A stretch of 64,000 nt of DNA. Source: Candidatus Kapaibacterium sp. GTDB taxonomy: Bacteria > Bacteroidota > Ignavibacteria > Kapaibacteriales > WFXC01. The translations under genes were made by a program, and so were the position numbers. Below, in pieces: positions 29,717 to 39,031 of the stretch. How positions within the stretch are numbered: position 1 is the stretch's first letter; each line of letters starts with the position of its first letter. The notes beneath the pieces were generated by a model, which was not told where the DNA came from, searched no databases, and saw only the letters and a list, made by a program, of their open reading frames with translations. The stretch lies in NCBI GenBank assembly GCA_015490805.1, contig WFXC01000006.1:62001-126000 (forward strand), written 5' to 3'.

Positions 29717-31780
29717 TTATACCAAAATTGCTTTTGCAACTTCTGCCGGTACTTCTTCATAATGTGAAAACTTCATTGTGTACACCGCTCGTCCCTGGGT
29801 AATCGACCGCAACCGCGTCACATAGCCAAACATTTCTGACAATGGAACCTTCGCAACAATCACTTGGGCATTTCCTCGCGGCTCGATTTTTTCAATCTTC
29901 CCCCGTCGAGCGTTCAAATCACCAATCACCTCGCCCATATACTCTTCCGGCGTAATCACTTCCACCTCCATAATGGGTTCCAGCAACACCGGATCTGCCT
30001 TCTTTGCCGCCTCCTGAAATGCCATAGAAGCCGCAATTTTGAAAGCCAGTTCCGAAGAGTCGACCGGGTGGAATGATCCATCGAAGAGCTTTACTTTGAC
30101 ATCAACCATTGGATAGCCGCCCAGAGGACCGGTCTGCATCGCTTCCCGAATCCCTTGCTCCACTGCAGGAATGTACTCGCGAGGGATCACACCACCAACA
30201 ATGGCATTTTCAAACTCAAACCCCGAACCTTTGGGCAATGGCGACACCTCGATCCACACATGCCCATACTGTCCGCGCCCACCGGTCTGCCGAATGAACT
30301 TCCCTTCCTGCGTCACCGTCTTCCGAATCGTTTCCCGGTAAGCAACCTGCGGTTTTCCGGTATTGACTTCGACTCCAAACTCTCGCTTGAGCCGATCAAT
30401 CATAATTTCCAGGTGCAGTTCGCCAACCCCACTAATAATGGTTTGTCCCGTTTCTTCATCAATCCGATAATGGAACGTAGGATCTTCATCTGCCAGTTTT
30501 TGCAGTGCCTGCCCCAACTTCTCCTGATCGGCGCGAGTCTTGGGCTCAATGGCTAACTCGATGACTGGCTCTGCAAAAGCAATTTTTTCCAGAATGATCG
30601 GATGATCTGGATCGCTCAGCGTATCTCCCGTCTTGGTGTTCTTCAATCCCACAATACCTACGATCGCACCGGTATAAGCATCGGGAATTTCTTCCCGGCG
30701 ATCGGCATGGATCCGCAGAATTCGAGCAATTCGTTCTTTCTTCCCTTTCGTGGTATTCAGCACGTAACTCCCACTTTCCAGGCGTCCTGAGTAAATCCGA
30801 ATGTAGGTCAGACGCCCGACGTACTGATCTGTAATAACCTTAAACGCCAGTGCGCAGAAGGGTTCATCGTCAGAAGGTTTGCGGCTGACAATATTCCCTT
30901 CTAAATCCTCACCGGTAATTTCACCAATGTCGATGGGAGAAGGCAGATACCACACAATGCCATCCAGCAACTGCTGGATTCCTTTATTCTTGAAAGCAGA
31001 GCCACAGAACACTGGCGTGATTTGATTTGCAATGGTTCCTTTGCGCAATGCCTGCCGAATTTCCTCTTCGGTCAGTTCTCCGCCATCCAGATATTTCATC
31101 AGCAACTCTTCGTCCAGCTCTGCTGCATGCTCTACCAACTGATGACGCCAATGTTCTGCCGCTTCCTGATACTCTGCAGGAATCTCCTGCTCGAAAAACC
31201 GCAATCCCTGTGTTTCCTCATCATACGTAATCAGCTTCCGGGTGATCAGATCAATAACGCCCTGGAACTGATCTTCCTTCCCATACGGAATCTGCACAGG
31301 AACGGGTTTTGCGCCCAATCGTTCTTTCATCATTTCCAGCACATTAAAGAAGTCGGCGCCGACCCGATCCATTTTATTGACAAAAGCAATCCGCGGGACA
31401 TTGTATTCATCCGCCTGCCGCCACACGGTTTCAGACTGTGGCTCCACCCCTTCGACGGCGGAAAACAGTGCTACTGCACCGTCCAACACCCGTAAAGACC
31501 GTTGCACTTCCGCTGTAAAATCGACGTGTCCTGGCGTATCGATAATATTGATCTGATGGTCCTTCCATTCACACGTCGTTGCCGCGGAGGTAATCGTAAT
31601 TCCCCGCTCCCGCTCCTGCTCCATATAATCCATCACCGCTGTTCCAGAGTCGACCTCCCCGATGCGATGCACAACTCCGGTATAAAACAGAATCCGCTCT
31701 GTTGTTGTGGTTTTTCCGGCATCAATATGCGCCATAATCCCAATATTTCGAACCCGTTCTAAAGGAAACGCTCTACTCAT
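29717..31780 (-). CDS. fusA: Elongation factor G
   Basis: 687 residues, five-domain translocase. G1 [19 protein letters not shown] near 17, G3 [12 protein letters not shown] near 82, G4 NKMD near 136. Domain IV shows [18 protein letters not shown] near 500 and domain V the [17 protein letters not shown] segment near 630. It follows rpsG by 74 bp and precedes tuf by 50 bp, the standard str order. Confidence 0.98.
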   Translation of the reverse strand: MSRAFPLERVRNIGIMAHIDAGKTTTTERILFYTGVVHRIGEVDSGTAVMDYMEQERERGITITSAATTCEWKDHQINIIDTPGHVDFTAEVQRSLRVLDGAVALFSAVEGVEPQSETVWRQADEYNVPRIAFVNKMDRVGADFFNVLEMMKERLGAKPVPVQIPYGKEDQFQGVIDLITRKLITYDEETQGLRFFEQEIPAEYQEAAEHWRHQLVEHAAELDEELLMKYLDGGELTEEEIRQALRKGTIANQITPVFCGSAFKNKGIQQLLDGIVWYLPSPIDIGEITGEDLEGNIVSRKPSDDEPFCALAFKVITDQYVGRLTYIRIYSGRLESGSYVLNTTKGKKERIARILRIHADRREEIPDAYTGAIVGIVGLKNTKTGDTLSDPDHPIILEKIAFAEPVIELAIEPKTRADQEKLGQALQKLADEDPTFHYRIDEETGQTIISGVGELHLEIMIDRLKREFGVEVNTGKPQVAYRETIRKTVTQEGKFIRQTGGRGQYGHVWIEVSPLPKGSGFEFENAIVGGVIPREYIPAVEQGIREAMQTGPLGGYPMVDVKVKLFDGSFHPVDSSELAFKIAASMAFQEAAKKADPVLLEPIMEVEVITPEEYMGEVIGDLNARRGKIEKIEPRGNAQVIVAKVPLSEMFGYVTRLRSITQGRAVYTMKFSHYEEVPAEVAKAILV

Positions 31781-31854
31781 AGTCGCTAATCCTTATCCCT
31801 GATTTTTGTTCAACATCTTTTTCAGCACTTACCCGCATTACGTCTTGCAGCAAT

Positions 31855-32322
31855 TTACCATCGGAAATGAGCAAATGCCCGATTTGCTTCCGCCATTCGA
31901 TGTGTATCATCCCGCTTTTTCACCGCTGCGCCCTCACCTTTTGCCGCATCCATTAGTTCTGCTGCTAATTTCTCCGCCATACTTTTGCCTCGCCGATTGC
32001 GGGCTGCCAGCTTAATCCACCGAATTGCCAGGGCAATGCGCCGATCCTGCGGTACTTCCATCGGCACCTGATACGTTGCTCCCCCGATACGACGGGGACG
32101 TACCTCCACCAGTGGCGCCACGTTCTCGATGGCTTTATGAAAAATTTTCAGCTCATCTTCCTGAGTTTTTTGCTTGATGATCTCCAGCGCTTTGTACATT
32201 ATCTTGCGCGCAACGGTCTTCTTCCCACCTCGCATAATGTTGTTGATAAAGCGCTCTACCGTCACATCCTGATAAACTGGATCCGGTTTACGCTCCCGTT
32301 TTTCAGCTCGCCGACGTCGCAT
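31855..32322 (-). CDS. rpsG: Ribosomal protein uS7
   Basis: 155 residues. [19 protein letters not shown] start, [20 protein letters not shown] and [20 protein letters not shown] near 77-97. The C-terminus ends [13 protein letters not shown]. It nucleates assembly of the 30S head and contacts the E-site tRNA. Lies 15 bp after rpsL. Confidence 0.97.
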   Translation of the reverse strand: MRRRRAEKRERKPDPVYQDVTVERFINNIMRGGKKTVARKIMYKALEIIKQKTQEDELKIFHKAIENVAPLVEVRPRRIGGATYQVPMEVPQDRRIALAIRWIKLAARNRRGKSMAEKLAAELMDAAKGEGAAVKKRDDTHRMAEANRAFAHFRW

Positions 32323-32337
32323 GTTTCTCTACACCGT

Positions 32338-32712
32338 TTATTTCTTTGGCCGTTTTGTCCCGTACTTTGAGCGCCCCTGCCGACGTCCTTCGACGCCCTG
32401 AGCATCCAGCGCTCCCCGAATAATGTGATATCGCACGCCCGGCAGATCTTTCACCCGTCCGCCCCGGACTAAAACAATGGAGTGTTCTTGCAAGTTATGT
32501 CCTTCGCCCGGAATATAGGCGGTCACTTCAATGCCATTGGTCAAACGTACCCGGGCAACTTTCCGCATTGCAGAATTCGGCTTTTTGGGAGTTGTCGTAT
32601 AGACCCGAACACAAACGCCTCGCCGTTGCGGACATCCCTGTAAAGCCGGCGATTTGCTCTTGTACCGGACTTTCTGCCGCCCTTTCCGTATCAACTGGTT
32701 AATTGTCGGCAC
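32338..32712 (-). CDS. rpsL: Ribosomal protein uS12
   Basis: 124 residues from a GTG start at 32712 (GTG CCG ACA ATT). [34 protein letters not shown] with the decoding-centre lysine, and [17 protein letters not shown] with the conserved Asp. The wild-type PKKPNS sequence suggests streptomycin sensitivity at this site. A variant leader element (GTATCATAAA, 32728-32737) and a promoter (32759-32789) lie upstream; it is the first gene of the superoperon. Confidence 0.97.
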   Translation of the reverse strand: MPTINQLIRKGRQKVRYKSKSPALQGCPQRRGVCVRVYTTTPKKPNSAMRKVARVRLTNGIEVTAYIPGEGHNLQEHSIVLVRGGRVKDLPGVRYHIIRGALDAQGVEGRRQGRSKYGTKRPKK

Positions 32713-32758
32713 TTTGATCTCTGCTGTTTATGATACTTTTCCACTTTTAAAAAGTCTT

Positions 32759-32789
32759 CTAAATTACGAATTTTTACGTTTATAGCCAA
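32759..32789 (-). promoter_or_regulatory. Putative promoter of the str/ribosomal superoperon
   Basis: On the minus strand TTG (32789-32787) is followed after 20 nt by TAATTTAG (32766-32759), one mismatch from TAnnTTTG. It lies 47 bp before the rpsL start and just downstream of the terminator-like hairpin at 32833-32858, so it is well placed to drive the operon. Confidence 0.45.
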
Positions 32790-32832
32790 ACAATGCTTGG
32801 CTACACTACCAGGATTTACCGAAAAAGCACGA

Positions 32833-32904
32833 AAAAAAGCGCTTTGCCAGCGCTTTTCCTCCATCAGACAGCTACTCTCCCACACATCTGGCGGTAGCTG
32901 TCTG
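32833..32904 (-). ncRNA. Hairpin plus intrinsic terminator upstream of rpsL: candidate small RNA or attenuator
   Basis: On the minus strand a perfect 11-bp stem (CAGACAGCTAC with GTAGCTGTCTG, loop 18 nt; 32904-32865) is followed within 7 nt by a second hairpin AAAAGCGCT-GGCA-AAGCGCTTTT with seven T in a row (32858-32833). No reading frame is evident. A structured segment closed by a terminator, placed upstream of an independent promoter, fits a short stand-alone RNA or a leader attenuator. I do not recognise a known RNA family. Confidence 0.4.
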
Positions 32905-32962
32905 TTTCCGCAGGCGCTATAACGAGCAGGTCACCGAAAAATTGGATAATGAAGAACAGAAC

Positions 32963-33000
32963 AAAAAAGGCTTCTCAAGAACCCGTCTTGAGAAGCCTTT
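32963..33000 (-). terminator. Intrinsic terminator after the sodium:solute symporter gene
   Basis: Perfect inverted repeat AGGCTTCTCAAGA - cccg - TCTTGAGAAGCCT with TTTTTTG on the minus strand, 30 bp beyond the symporter stop. The symmetrical A/T flanks may also stop plus-strand transcripts. Confidence 0.88.
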
Positions 33001-33029
33001 GCAATGAAATACTGGAAGATTGCCGAAAG

Positions 33030-34808
33030 TCAATGCGCAGCCGGTGGCGCTCCGGCACCCCGAGGAATGCGGACGTGGTCGACAATTTCCTGTACTTCTG
33101 GTGGTGGTGGTGGTGTCATTCGTGAAACCACATACGCAACAATAAAGCTCAGCAACATCCCGATTGTTCCAATGCCCTCTGGGGAAATCCCGAACCACCA
33201 GTGATCGGGATTGTTAGCCGCGGGATTCACAAACTTGAAGTAGATGATATACGCAGCCGTAAAGATAATTCCCACCAACATTCCCGCAATAGCACCTTCT
33301 TTATTCATCCGCCGCGAAAACACCCCCATAATGATGATGGGGAAGAAGCTGGAAGCTGCCAATCCAAAAGCAAAGGCTACCACCTGGGCAACGAATGCTG
33401 GCGGATTGATACCGAAGTATCCAGCAACCATTACAGCAAACGCTGCAGCGATCCGTGCATACAACAGCTCTTCTTTTTCTGTCGTCTGTGGTCGAAAGAC
33501 TCGCTTGATCAGGTCGTGTGAAATCGCTGTTGAGATCACCAACAACAATCCCGCTGCGGTCGACAACGCTGCCGCTAAGCCACCAGCAGCCACCAAACCT
33601 ACGACCCAGGCGGGCAAATTTGCAATTTCAGGATTTGCCAATACAATGATATCCCGGTCCACATAGAGTTCATTCTCAGAATCTGTTGGCTGATTCGCCA
33701 CCACGCGCTGCCCATACTTGCCTACCTGGTCGGTGAACTGCGGTTTACCTACAAACGCCTTTCCTGGTCGAAACTGAATAATCCCATCGTCATTCTTATC
33801 AACCCAGGCAATCAATCCTGAATGTTCCCAGGTCTTAAACCACTGAGGTACCTGTTGATACGGCTTATCATTGACGGTCAGAATCAAATTCGTACGGGCA
33901 AAGGCAGCAACAGCCGGTGCGGTTGTATAGAGCAAACCAATAAAGACCAGCGCCCACCCAGCGGACAAGCGGGCATCCCGCACTTTCGGCACCGTGTAAA
34001 AACGGATAATCACGTGCGGCAATCCCGCCGTACCAACCATCAAGGAAAATGTAATGGCGAACACATCAATCATTGACTTAATCCCGCTGGTATAGGGTGC
34101 AAATCCCAGTTCTTGATGCAATTGATCCAGCTTATCCAGCAAATAGACTCCTGGTTCATTGGCTAACGTATCTCCAAATGCTAATTGAGGAATAGGATTT
34201 CCAGTCATCAAAATAGCGATAAAGATCGCCGGCATCAAGTAAGCAATAATCAGCACACAATATTGCGCCACCTGAGTATAGGTAATCCCTTTCATTCCCC
34301 CAAGAACAGCATAGATAAAGACAATAGCCATTCCAATGATCACCCCCAGGTTCACATCGACCTCCAGAAAGCGGGCAAAGACAATTCCAACTCCTCGCAT
34401 CTGCCCAGCCACGTAGGTCAAGGAAACAAAGATAGCACAGATCACTGCCACAACTCGCGCAGCCTGCGAATAATAGCGATCACCCACAAAATCCGGAACA
34501 GTAAACTTCCCAAACTTTCTCAAATACGGTGCCAGCAACAATGCCAGCAACACATAACCTCCGGTCCATCCCATCAAATAGACTGCACCATCTCGTCCGA
34601 TAAACGAAATCAATCCCGCCATTGAAATAAACGACGCAGCCGACATCCAATCTGCTGCTGTTGCCATTCCGTTTGCTACGGGGGGGACACGAGTTCCAGC
34701 AACGTAGAACTCTTTTGTACTAGCTGCTTTCGACCAAATAGCTATTCCAATGTACAGAGCAAAGCTCAACCCAACAATTATCAATGTCCATAACTGTACC
34801 GATTCCAT
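33030..34808 (-). CDS. Sodium:solute symporter, large subunit (VC_2705-like SSS family)
   Basis: 592 residues with about 12-13 membrane helices. The SSS core is visible: the first helices with GTRVPPVANGMATAADWMSAAS near 38-60, TYVAGQMRGVGIVFARF near 130, and GTAGLPHVIIRFYTVPKV near 256. An extra hydrophilic insert near 330-390 is typical of this long subfamily, which pairs with a DUF4212 small subunit encoded directly upstream here. Related symporters carry acetate or other carboxylates with Na+; the substrate here is not known. The start has AAGGGGAA and the leader motif GTTTCACTAAA (34823-34833) upstream. A strong terminator follows. Confidence 0.88.
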   Translation of the reverse strand: MESVQLWTLIIVGLSFALYIGIAIWSKAASTKEFYVAGTRVPPVANGMATAADWMSAASFISMAGLISFIGRDGAVYLMGWTGGYVLLALLLAPYLRKFGKFTVPDFVGDRYYSQAARVVAVICAIFVSLTYVAGQMRGVGIVFARFLEVDVNLGVIIGMAIVFIYAVLGGMKGITYTQVAQYCVLIIAYLMPAIFIAILMTGNPIPQLAFGDTLANEPGVYLLDKLDQLHQELGFAPYTSGIKSMIDVFAITFSLMVGTAGLPHVIIRFYTVPKVRDARLSAGWALVFIGLLYTTAPAVAAFARTNLILTVNDKPYQQVPQWFKTWEHSGLIAWVDKNDDGIIQFRPGKAFVGKPQFTDQVGKYGQRVVANQPTDSENELYVDRDIIVLANPEIANLPAWVVGLVAAGGLAAALSTAAGLLLVISTAISHDLIKRVFRPQTTEKEELLYARIAAAFAVMVAGYFGINPPAFVAQVVAFAFGLAASSFFPIIIMGVFSRRMNKEGAIAGMLVGIIFTAAYIIYFKFVNPAANNPDHWWFGISPEGIGTIGMLLSFIVAYVVSRMTPPPPPEVQEIVDHVRIPRGAGAPPAAH

Positions 34809-34847
34809 CTATGTTCCCCTTGTTTAGTGAAACATTCTCTTGTGTTG

Positions 34848-35111
34848 TCAATCTTCGTGTACGTCGTATTCGCGGTCCAGCTTATTCATCAGCGAGACAT
34901 ACACAAAGATCAAAACAATAAACACAATGATCGATCCTTGCTGTGCAAACCAAAAACCCAGCTTAAAACCAGCGATTTTAATTTTGTCAAGTTGATTCAC
35001 GAAGAAAATGCTCAATACATATCCAACAAAAAACCACACCGCTAATAGTGATAACACATACCGAATGTTTTTCTTCCAGTACTCTTCCAAACGACTGTTA
35101 TTGTTGCTCAT
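34848..35111 (-). CDS. Sodium:solute symporter small subunit (DUF4212)
   Basis: 87 residues. The sequence WKKNIRYVLSLLAVWFFVGY, then a charged loop (NQLDKIKIAGFKLGFWFAQQ) and a second helix (GSIIVFIVLIFVYVSLMNKLD) is the DUF4212 pattern: two membrane helices, always encoded next to a long SSS transporter. It lies 39 bp upstream of the large subunit. CGGGAG and the leader motif GTTTCATAAAT (35125-35135) precede the ATG. Confidence 0.88.
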   Translation of the reverse strand: MSNNNSRLEEYWKKNIRYVLSLLAVWFFVGYVLSIFFVNQLDKIKIAGFKLGFWFAQQGSIIVFIVLIFVYVSLMNKLDREYDVHED

Positions 35112-35236
35112 CCGAAAACTCCCGATTTATGAAACATGACTCTCATTGATTTCTTACGATGAAGGGAAGGGAGCCCCGTAGAGGTTCTCCCTTCCGCATT
35201 GCTTTGTCCGAACAAACACAATTCATCGACTGATTC

Positions 35237-36421
35237 TCAGAAGAAGAGGTATCCGGCAAACAACAGGCGGATATTAGAGACAGGATCCTTAGTTTGATTT
35301 GGCTTACCTTTGTCATCATAGCTCGCGGCGTAGGTTGCCTGAGTATACTCCAGTTCAATCGCTAGCCACGCCTTTCCAGACTTGAACACGACACGCGGCG
35401 ATACTCTCAAAACATTGGCAATATCTAATCCACGCCCATACTTTTTACTACCCACATTTTCCGTAGCTCCCAGATTTTGCGTATATCCTGCAAAGAGTGC
35501 AAACTCGGTCTCAGTTCCATACATTATCTCAAACCACGTTGAAAGTACCTGGTATGGAGTATATGCGGTTGAATCATCAGCTCTCACCGCATACCCCCCA
35601 ATCATTATACCATCATAAAGATTCTGCCCATATAATCCCCATAATTTAACGGTTAGCGGTTTCATATTGAAGCGCACATATCCCAACCCAGACACTCCAC
35701 TTACCGTATTCTCTGATGCCAGCGTAGGACGCAACGTCTTATAGCCGCCACCAAATCCTACCAAATGATCACCAACATTGAGCTGCACTTGCCCCTGAAG
35801 ATCGGGAATGACAGCATTACGCAAATAAATAGAGCTAGCTCCTTGAGGACCAGGACTGGCAAAATCCCGCTGAGCAACGGCTGCTACAATGATATTTGCA
35901 GGTCCCATTCTTGTTGTCAATCGAGCCTGGGGATTGCGGGAGAAAAATTGTATCGGCACCCCTGTGTTAAACGATATGACATCTGGAAATACTTGTGTCA
36001 CAAAAAATGGATGCCAATATTGACCCAGGATCAAATTAGTATTTCCCCAATCCAGCTTTAAGAAAGCGTGACGTAAACGAAAACCGTTAATGTCAGCTTC
36101 CGTGTGCCCAAAAAATGCCCCCTCAATAACGCCATTTACTTTTGCCCCAAACGCATCGGGCGCAGAAATAACCCCGGTTAAGCGTGTTTGAATTGCCAAA
36201 ATGTTGAAACTCGGATTGGCATTTAAATCTTTCCCATCAGCATCCAGCACCTCTGGCTTTGGATACAGCAAGAAATGCCCTTCACGGGCAGCCGTAACCT
36301 GACGACTATCAAAAAAGTAATCCGCTTTGACGAAACCCTTAAACTTAATGCCCCATTCTTGAGCAAAGCTAAAGGAAAGCAGGAAAAAAGTACCGAAGAA
36401 AAACAGAAGCCCTCTTTTCAT
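35237..36421 (-). CDS. Outer-membrane beta-barrel (porin-like) protein
   Basis: 394 residues from ATG 36421. A signal peptide (MKRGLLFFFGTFFLLSFSFA, cleavage before QEWG) is followed by alternating amphipathic strands throughout. These include a conserved-looking segment near 120-150 (GFRLRHAFLKLDWGNTNLIL, then GQYWHPFFVTQVFP). It ends in Phe-Phe, as barrel proteins do. Family members in Bacteroidota are substrate porins. It is encoded upstream of the symporter pair on the same strand, which suggests it passes the same solute through the outer membrane (inference). An earlier start at 36436 would place the GGGGAG ribosome-binding site inside the gene. A GC-rich hairpin (35165-35195) follows the gene. 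Confidence 0.7.
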   Translation of the reverse strand: MKRGLLFFFGTFFLLSFSFAQEWGIKFKGFVKADYFFDSRQVTAAREGHFLLYPKPEVLDADGKDLNANPSFNILAIQTRLTGVISAPDAFGAKVNGVIEGAFFGHTEADINGFRLRHAFLKLDWGNTNLILGQYWHPFFVTQVFPDVISFNTGVPIQFFSRNPQARLTTRMGPANIIVAAVAQRDFASPGPQGASSIYLRNAVIPDLQGQVQLNVGDHLVGFGGGYKTLRPTLASENTVSGVSGLGYVRFNMKPLTVKLWGLYGQNLYDGIMIGGYAVRADDSTAYTPYQVLSTWFEIMYGTETEFALFAGYTQNLGATENVGSKKYGRGLDIANVLRVSPRVVFKSGKAWLAIELEYTQATYAASYDDKGKPNQTKDPVSNIRLLFAGYLFF

Positions 36422-36524
36422 ACGGGTACTCCCCATTTTTGTGAAACAAACATCGGAAAAACTTCACCCCACGCCCACATCAAAATCACTACAATTCTAC
36501 ACAAAAATTTTCAACAGCGCAATA

Positions 36525-36555
36525 TTGCACAAAATTAAAATTTGTGCTATATTTG
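36525..36555 (+). promoter_or_regulatory. Bacteroidota-type promoter of the TRAP transporter genes
   Basis: TTG (36525-36527) and TATATTTG (36548-36555) are separated by 20 nt, an exact match to TTG-N19/20-TAnnTTTG. The predicted transcript start lies about 25 nt before the dctQ GTG. It is in the divergent spacer shared with the porin gene. Confidence 0.6.
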
Positions 36556-36587
36556 TGGTTCTTTTTTATATCGGTGGAGGTGGGAGA

Positions 36588-37085
36588 GTGATTTTGCACA
36601 TGCTTCTACAGAAAATAAAAAGTTTTACAACCATTGCTGCTGCTCTATTCGTCCTAATCAACGTGGCAGTCGTTACCCTGAACGTGCTTCTTCGCTATGT
36701 TTTCGACATCGGCATTGTTGCCCTGCAAGAATTAGAATGGTGGAGTTACTCTTTGATTTTCCTCCTGGGAGCTACTGCAACACTCTTTGAGGATCGACAC
36801 GTTCGAATTGACATTCTCATCCAGCGTCTTTCGCCTTCGATCAGAGAGAAAATAACCTTGTATGGAACGCTCATTTTTCTTCTCCCTTTCTGCCTTGCGT
36901 TCCTGCCTCCTGCCTTTCGATTTGCCTGGAATTCTTTCCTCATCAGAGAACAATCCAGCGATCCCGGCGGAATGCCTGCTGTCTACCTGATTAAAGCAGC
37001 AATACCACTCAGTCTTGTATTCCTGATCATTGCAGGTACTGGCACATTCGTGCAAACAATGCTGCGCGCCCAGAAAAAGCAATGA
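36588..37085 (+). CDS. dctQ: TRAP transporter small permease (DctQ-like)
   Basis: 165 residues from GTG 36588, which is preceded by GGAGGTGGGAGA; ATG 36600 is the alternative. Four hydrophobic helices and the DctQ signature LRYVFDIGIVALQELEWWSYSL, then EDRHVRIDILIQRLS, are clear. The partner for DctM in Na+-driven carboxylate uptake that uses a periplasmic binding protein. The next gene, dctM, overlaps by ATGA. No DctP binding-protein gene is adjacent. Confidence 0.88.
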   Translation: MILHMLLQKIKSFTTIAAALFVLINVAVVTLNVLLRYVFDIGIVALQELEWWSYSLIFLLGATATLFEDRHVRIDILIQRLSPSIREKITLYGTLIFLLPFCLAFLPPAFRFAWNSFLIREQSSDPGGMPAVYLIKAAIPLSLVFLIIAGTGTFVQTMLRAQKKQ

Positions 37086-38371
37086 TCGGGTTACTCCTGT
37101 TCATCTTAGCATTGATCCTGCTGCTTACTGGATACCCTGTTGCCTTCGTTTTAGGCAGCAGTGCGCTGATTATGGCTCTCCTCACGGACAATCTTCACCT
37201 GTTTGGAATGATGCCCTATCGCATTTATGCGATTATGACCAACATCACTTTAATGGCAGTGCCATTGTTCATTTACATGGGCGTGGTCTTAGAGAAGTCC
37301 GGCTTGGCAGAACAGATGTTGATCTCAATGGGGAAATTGTTCGGCAAGCTTCGCGGAGGACTGGCGATCGCCACGATTTTGGTGGGCACCTTGATGGCAG
37401 CCGCCACAGGTGTTGTAGGGGCTTCTGTTGTTGCAATGGCAATCATCTCCCTGCCGGTAATGCTCAAACGCCGCTACAACCCGGCGCTGGCTGCCGGAAC
37501 AATCTGTGCAGCAGGCACACTTGGGCAAATTATACCACCCTCCATTGTCCTCATCATTCTGGGTGAAGTGCTGCAAATATCGGTTGGTGATCTCTTTCAG
37601 GCGGCTCTTTTGCCTGGTTTATTGCTGTCCGGCAGCTACATTGCCTATATTGTCTTCCGCGTGCTCTTCTCCCCACAACAAGCGCCAGCACTCCCAGAAA
37701 CCGATGGATTTTCTCTCCGCTTATTTCTGCATACCGCCGGGACTCTCTTTCCAACCCTCCTTTTAATCATTCTGGTACTGGGATCAATCTTTGCCGGCAT
37801 TGCGACTCCCACTGAATCAGCCGCAGTGGGTGCAGTTGGAAGTGTCGTGCTCAGCTTTGCCTATCGCCGCGGCTCGTGGCGCCTTATCTGGACAGCTGCT
37901 AAGGAAACCGCTCACATTACCTCGATGGTTTTCTTGGTCCTTATCGGTGCAACCGCTTTTTCAATGGTCTTCTCCTATACTGGTGGCGAAGCATTGGTCA
38001 AAGATTTCTTTCTAAACGCTCCCGGTGGCATCTGGGGTTTCCTGTTTCTCTCGATGCTGCTCATTTTCCTGCTCGGCTTCTTTCTGGATTTTGTGGAAAT
38101 CTCAACCATCGTTGTACCGATTCTTTACGCTGTGGCGCAGCAGTATGGCATTGATCCTCTGTGGTTTGGTATTTTAATTGCCCTGAACCTTCAAAGTTCC
38201 TTCCTCACGCCTCCCTTCGGCTTCAGCCTGTTCTATCTCAAAGGCGTTGCAAAAGATCTGCCCACGTCTACCATCTACCGTGGAGTCGTGCCTTTTATCA
38301 TCTTACAACTGGCGGTACTCGCTATTTTCCTGGTTTTTCCGCAATGGTTCGGATTTTCCCCAACAGGATAA
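37082..38371 (+). CDS. dctM: TRAP transporter large permease (DctM-like)
   Basis: 429 residues with about 12 membrane helices. Family motifs include ALLTDNLHLFGMMPYRIYAI near 36, GGLAIATILVGTLMAAATGVVGAS near 95, GTICAAGTLGQIIPPSIVLI near 140 and GSIFAGIATPTESAAVGAVG near 235. LNLQSSFLTPPFGFSLFYLKG lies near 360-385. Members with this end are common for dicarboxylates or related acids. Translationally coupled to dctQ. Confidence 0.93.
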   Translation: MIGLLLFILALILLLTGYPVAFVLGSSALIMALLTDNLHLFGMMPYRIYAIMTNITLMAVPLFIYMGVVLEKSGLAEQMLISMGKLFGKLRGGLAIATILVGTLMAAATGVVGASVVAMAIISLPVMLKRRYNPALAAGTICAAGTLGQIIPPSIVLIILGEVLQISVGDLFQAALLPGLLLSGSYIAYIVFRVLFSPQQAPALPETDGFSLRLFLHTAGTLFPTLLLIILVLGSIFAGIATPTESAAVGAVGSVVLSFAYRRGSWRLIWTAAKETAHITSMVFLVLIGATAFSMVFSYTGGEALVKDFFLNAPGGIWGFLFLSMLLIFLLGFFLDFVEISTIVVPILYAVAQQYGIDPLWFGILIALNLQSSFLTPPFGFSLFYLKGVAKDLPTSTIYRGVVPFIILQLAVLAIFLVFPQWFGFSPTG

Positions 38372-38470
38372 AACCATCCGTCACAGATGATTGTCACTTA
38401 CCGGAACACCAGAAAATGAAATGAAACGACTCTCGTTGCTTGTAAATCCTGTGGGTAAAAAGGAACAATA

Positions 38471-39031
38471 ATGATGACTCAACGCGCTCTGCTTGGCTAC
38501 TGGATTCTGGTCGGAACGTTTCTATGGTTACCGACTACACGTGCGCAACTCTTTACCGCACACCAGTTGCTCCAACATCCAGCGATGCATACTGTTGCAC
38601 TCCACACAACGTCCAGACAGACGCTGCACTATCAAGCCATTCGGCTGCAGCAGTTGCTCCCTTCCCCGACACCTCATCGCCTTGTTCTCTACCTTCGCAC
38701 CAATGATACACTTCGGCTTTCGTGGCATTCTTTACAACAGAGTCAACTTCTTCTCCTGTGTATTCGGCCACTGGATCGCAGAGCCCGACACGATACCCTG
38801 CAATTACAGTTCAACCATCAGGACACTCTTTCCCTGAATCTGTTCATCGCCGAATTCAATCGCGCGGTGGTCGAAGACATCTACCTTCCCACCCGCCAAT
38901 TCCCTTCGTGTCTGATCAGCACACCCGGTATGTGGCTACTTCGAGTAACTGCCGGTGGAAAAATCCGCTGCTATGCTCGCATACAAAGCTTTGAATTTCG
39001 GGAAGTCCAACAAACGTCAGAAGAACAATGA
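38471..39031 (+). CDS. Secreted protein of unknown function
   Basis: 186 residues. The start (MMTQRALLGYWILVGTFLWL, PTTRAQ) is a signal peptide with likely cleavage after RAQ. The mature part is rich in Leu, Gln, His and Thr and appears beta-rich (repeated TLxLSW/TLQLQF/TLSLNLF strands). A possible C-terminal strand segment IRCYARIQSFEFRE follows. AAGGAACA lies before the ATG. I do not recognise a family. It overlaps the AtuA-like gene by 4 bp, so the two are co-translated. Confidence 0.6.
   Translation: MMTQRALLGYWILVGTFLWLPTTRAQLFTAHQLLQHPAMHTVALHTTSRQTLHYQAIRLQQLLPSPTPHRLVLYLRTNDTLRLSWHSLQQSQLLLLCIRPLDRRARHDTLQLQFNHQDTLSLNLFIAEFNRAVVEDIYLPTRQFPSCLISTPGMWLLRVTAGGKIRCYARIQSFEFREVQQTSEEQ

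Noticed and set aside
32865-32904. Known riboswitch
   Set aside because: The stem-loop does not show the conserved core of any riboswitch I know (cobalamin, TPP, SAM, THF, preQ1).
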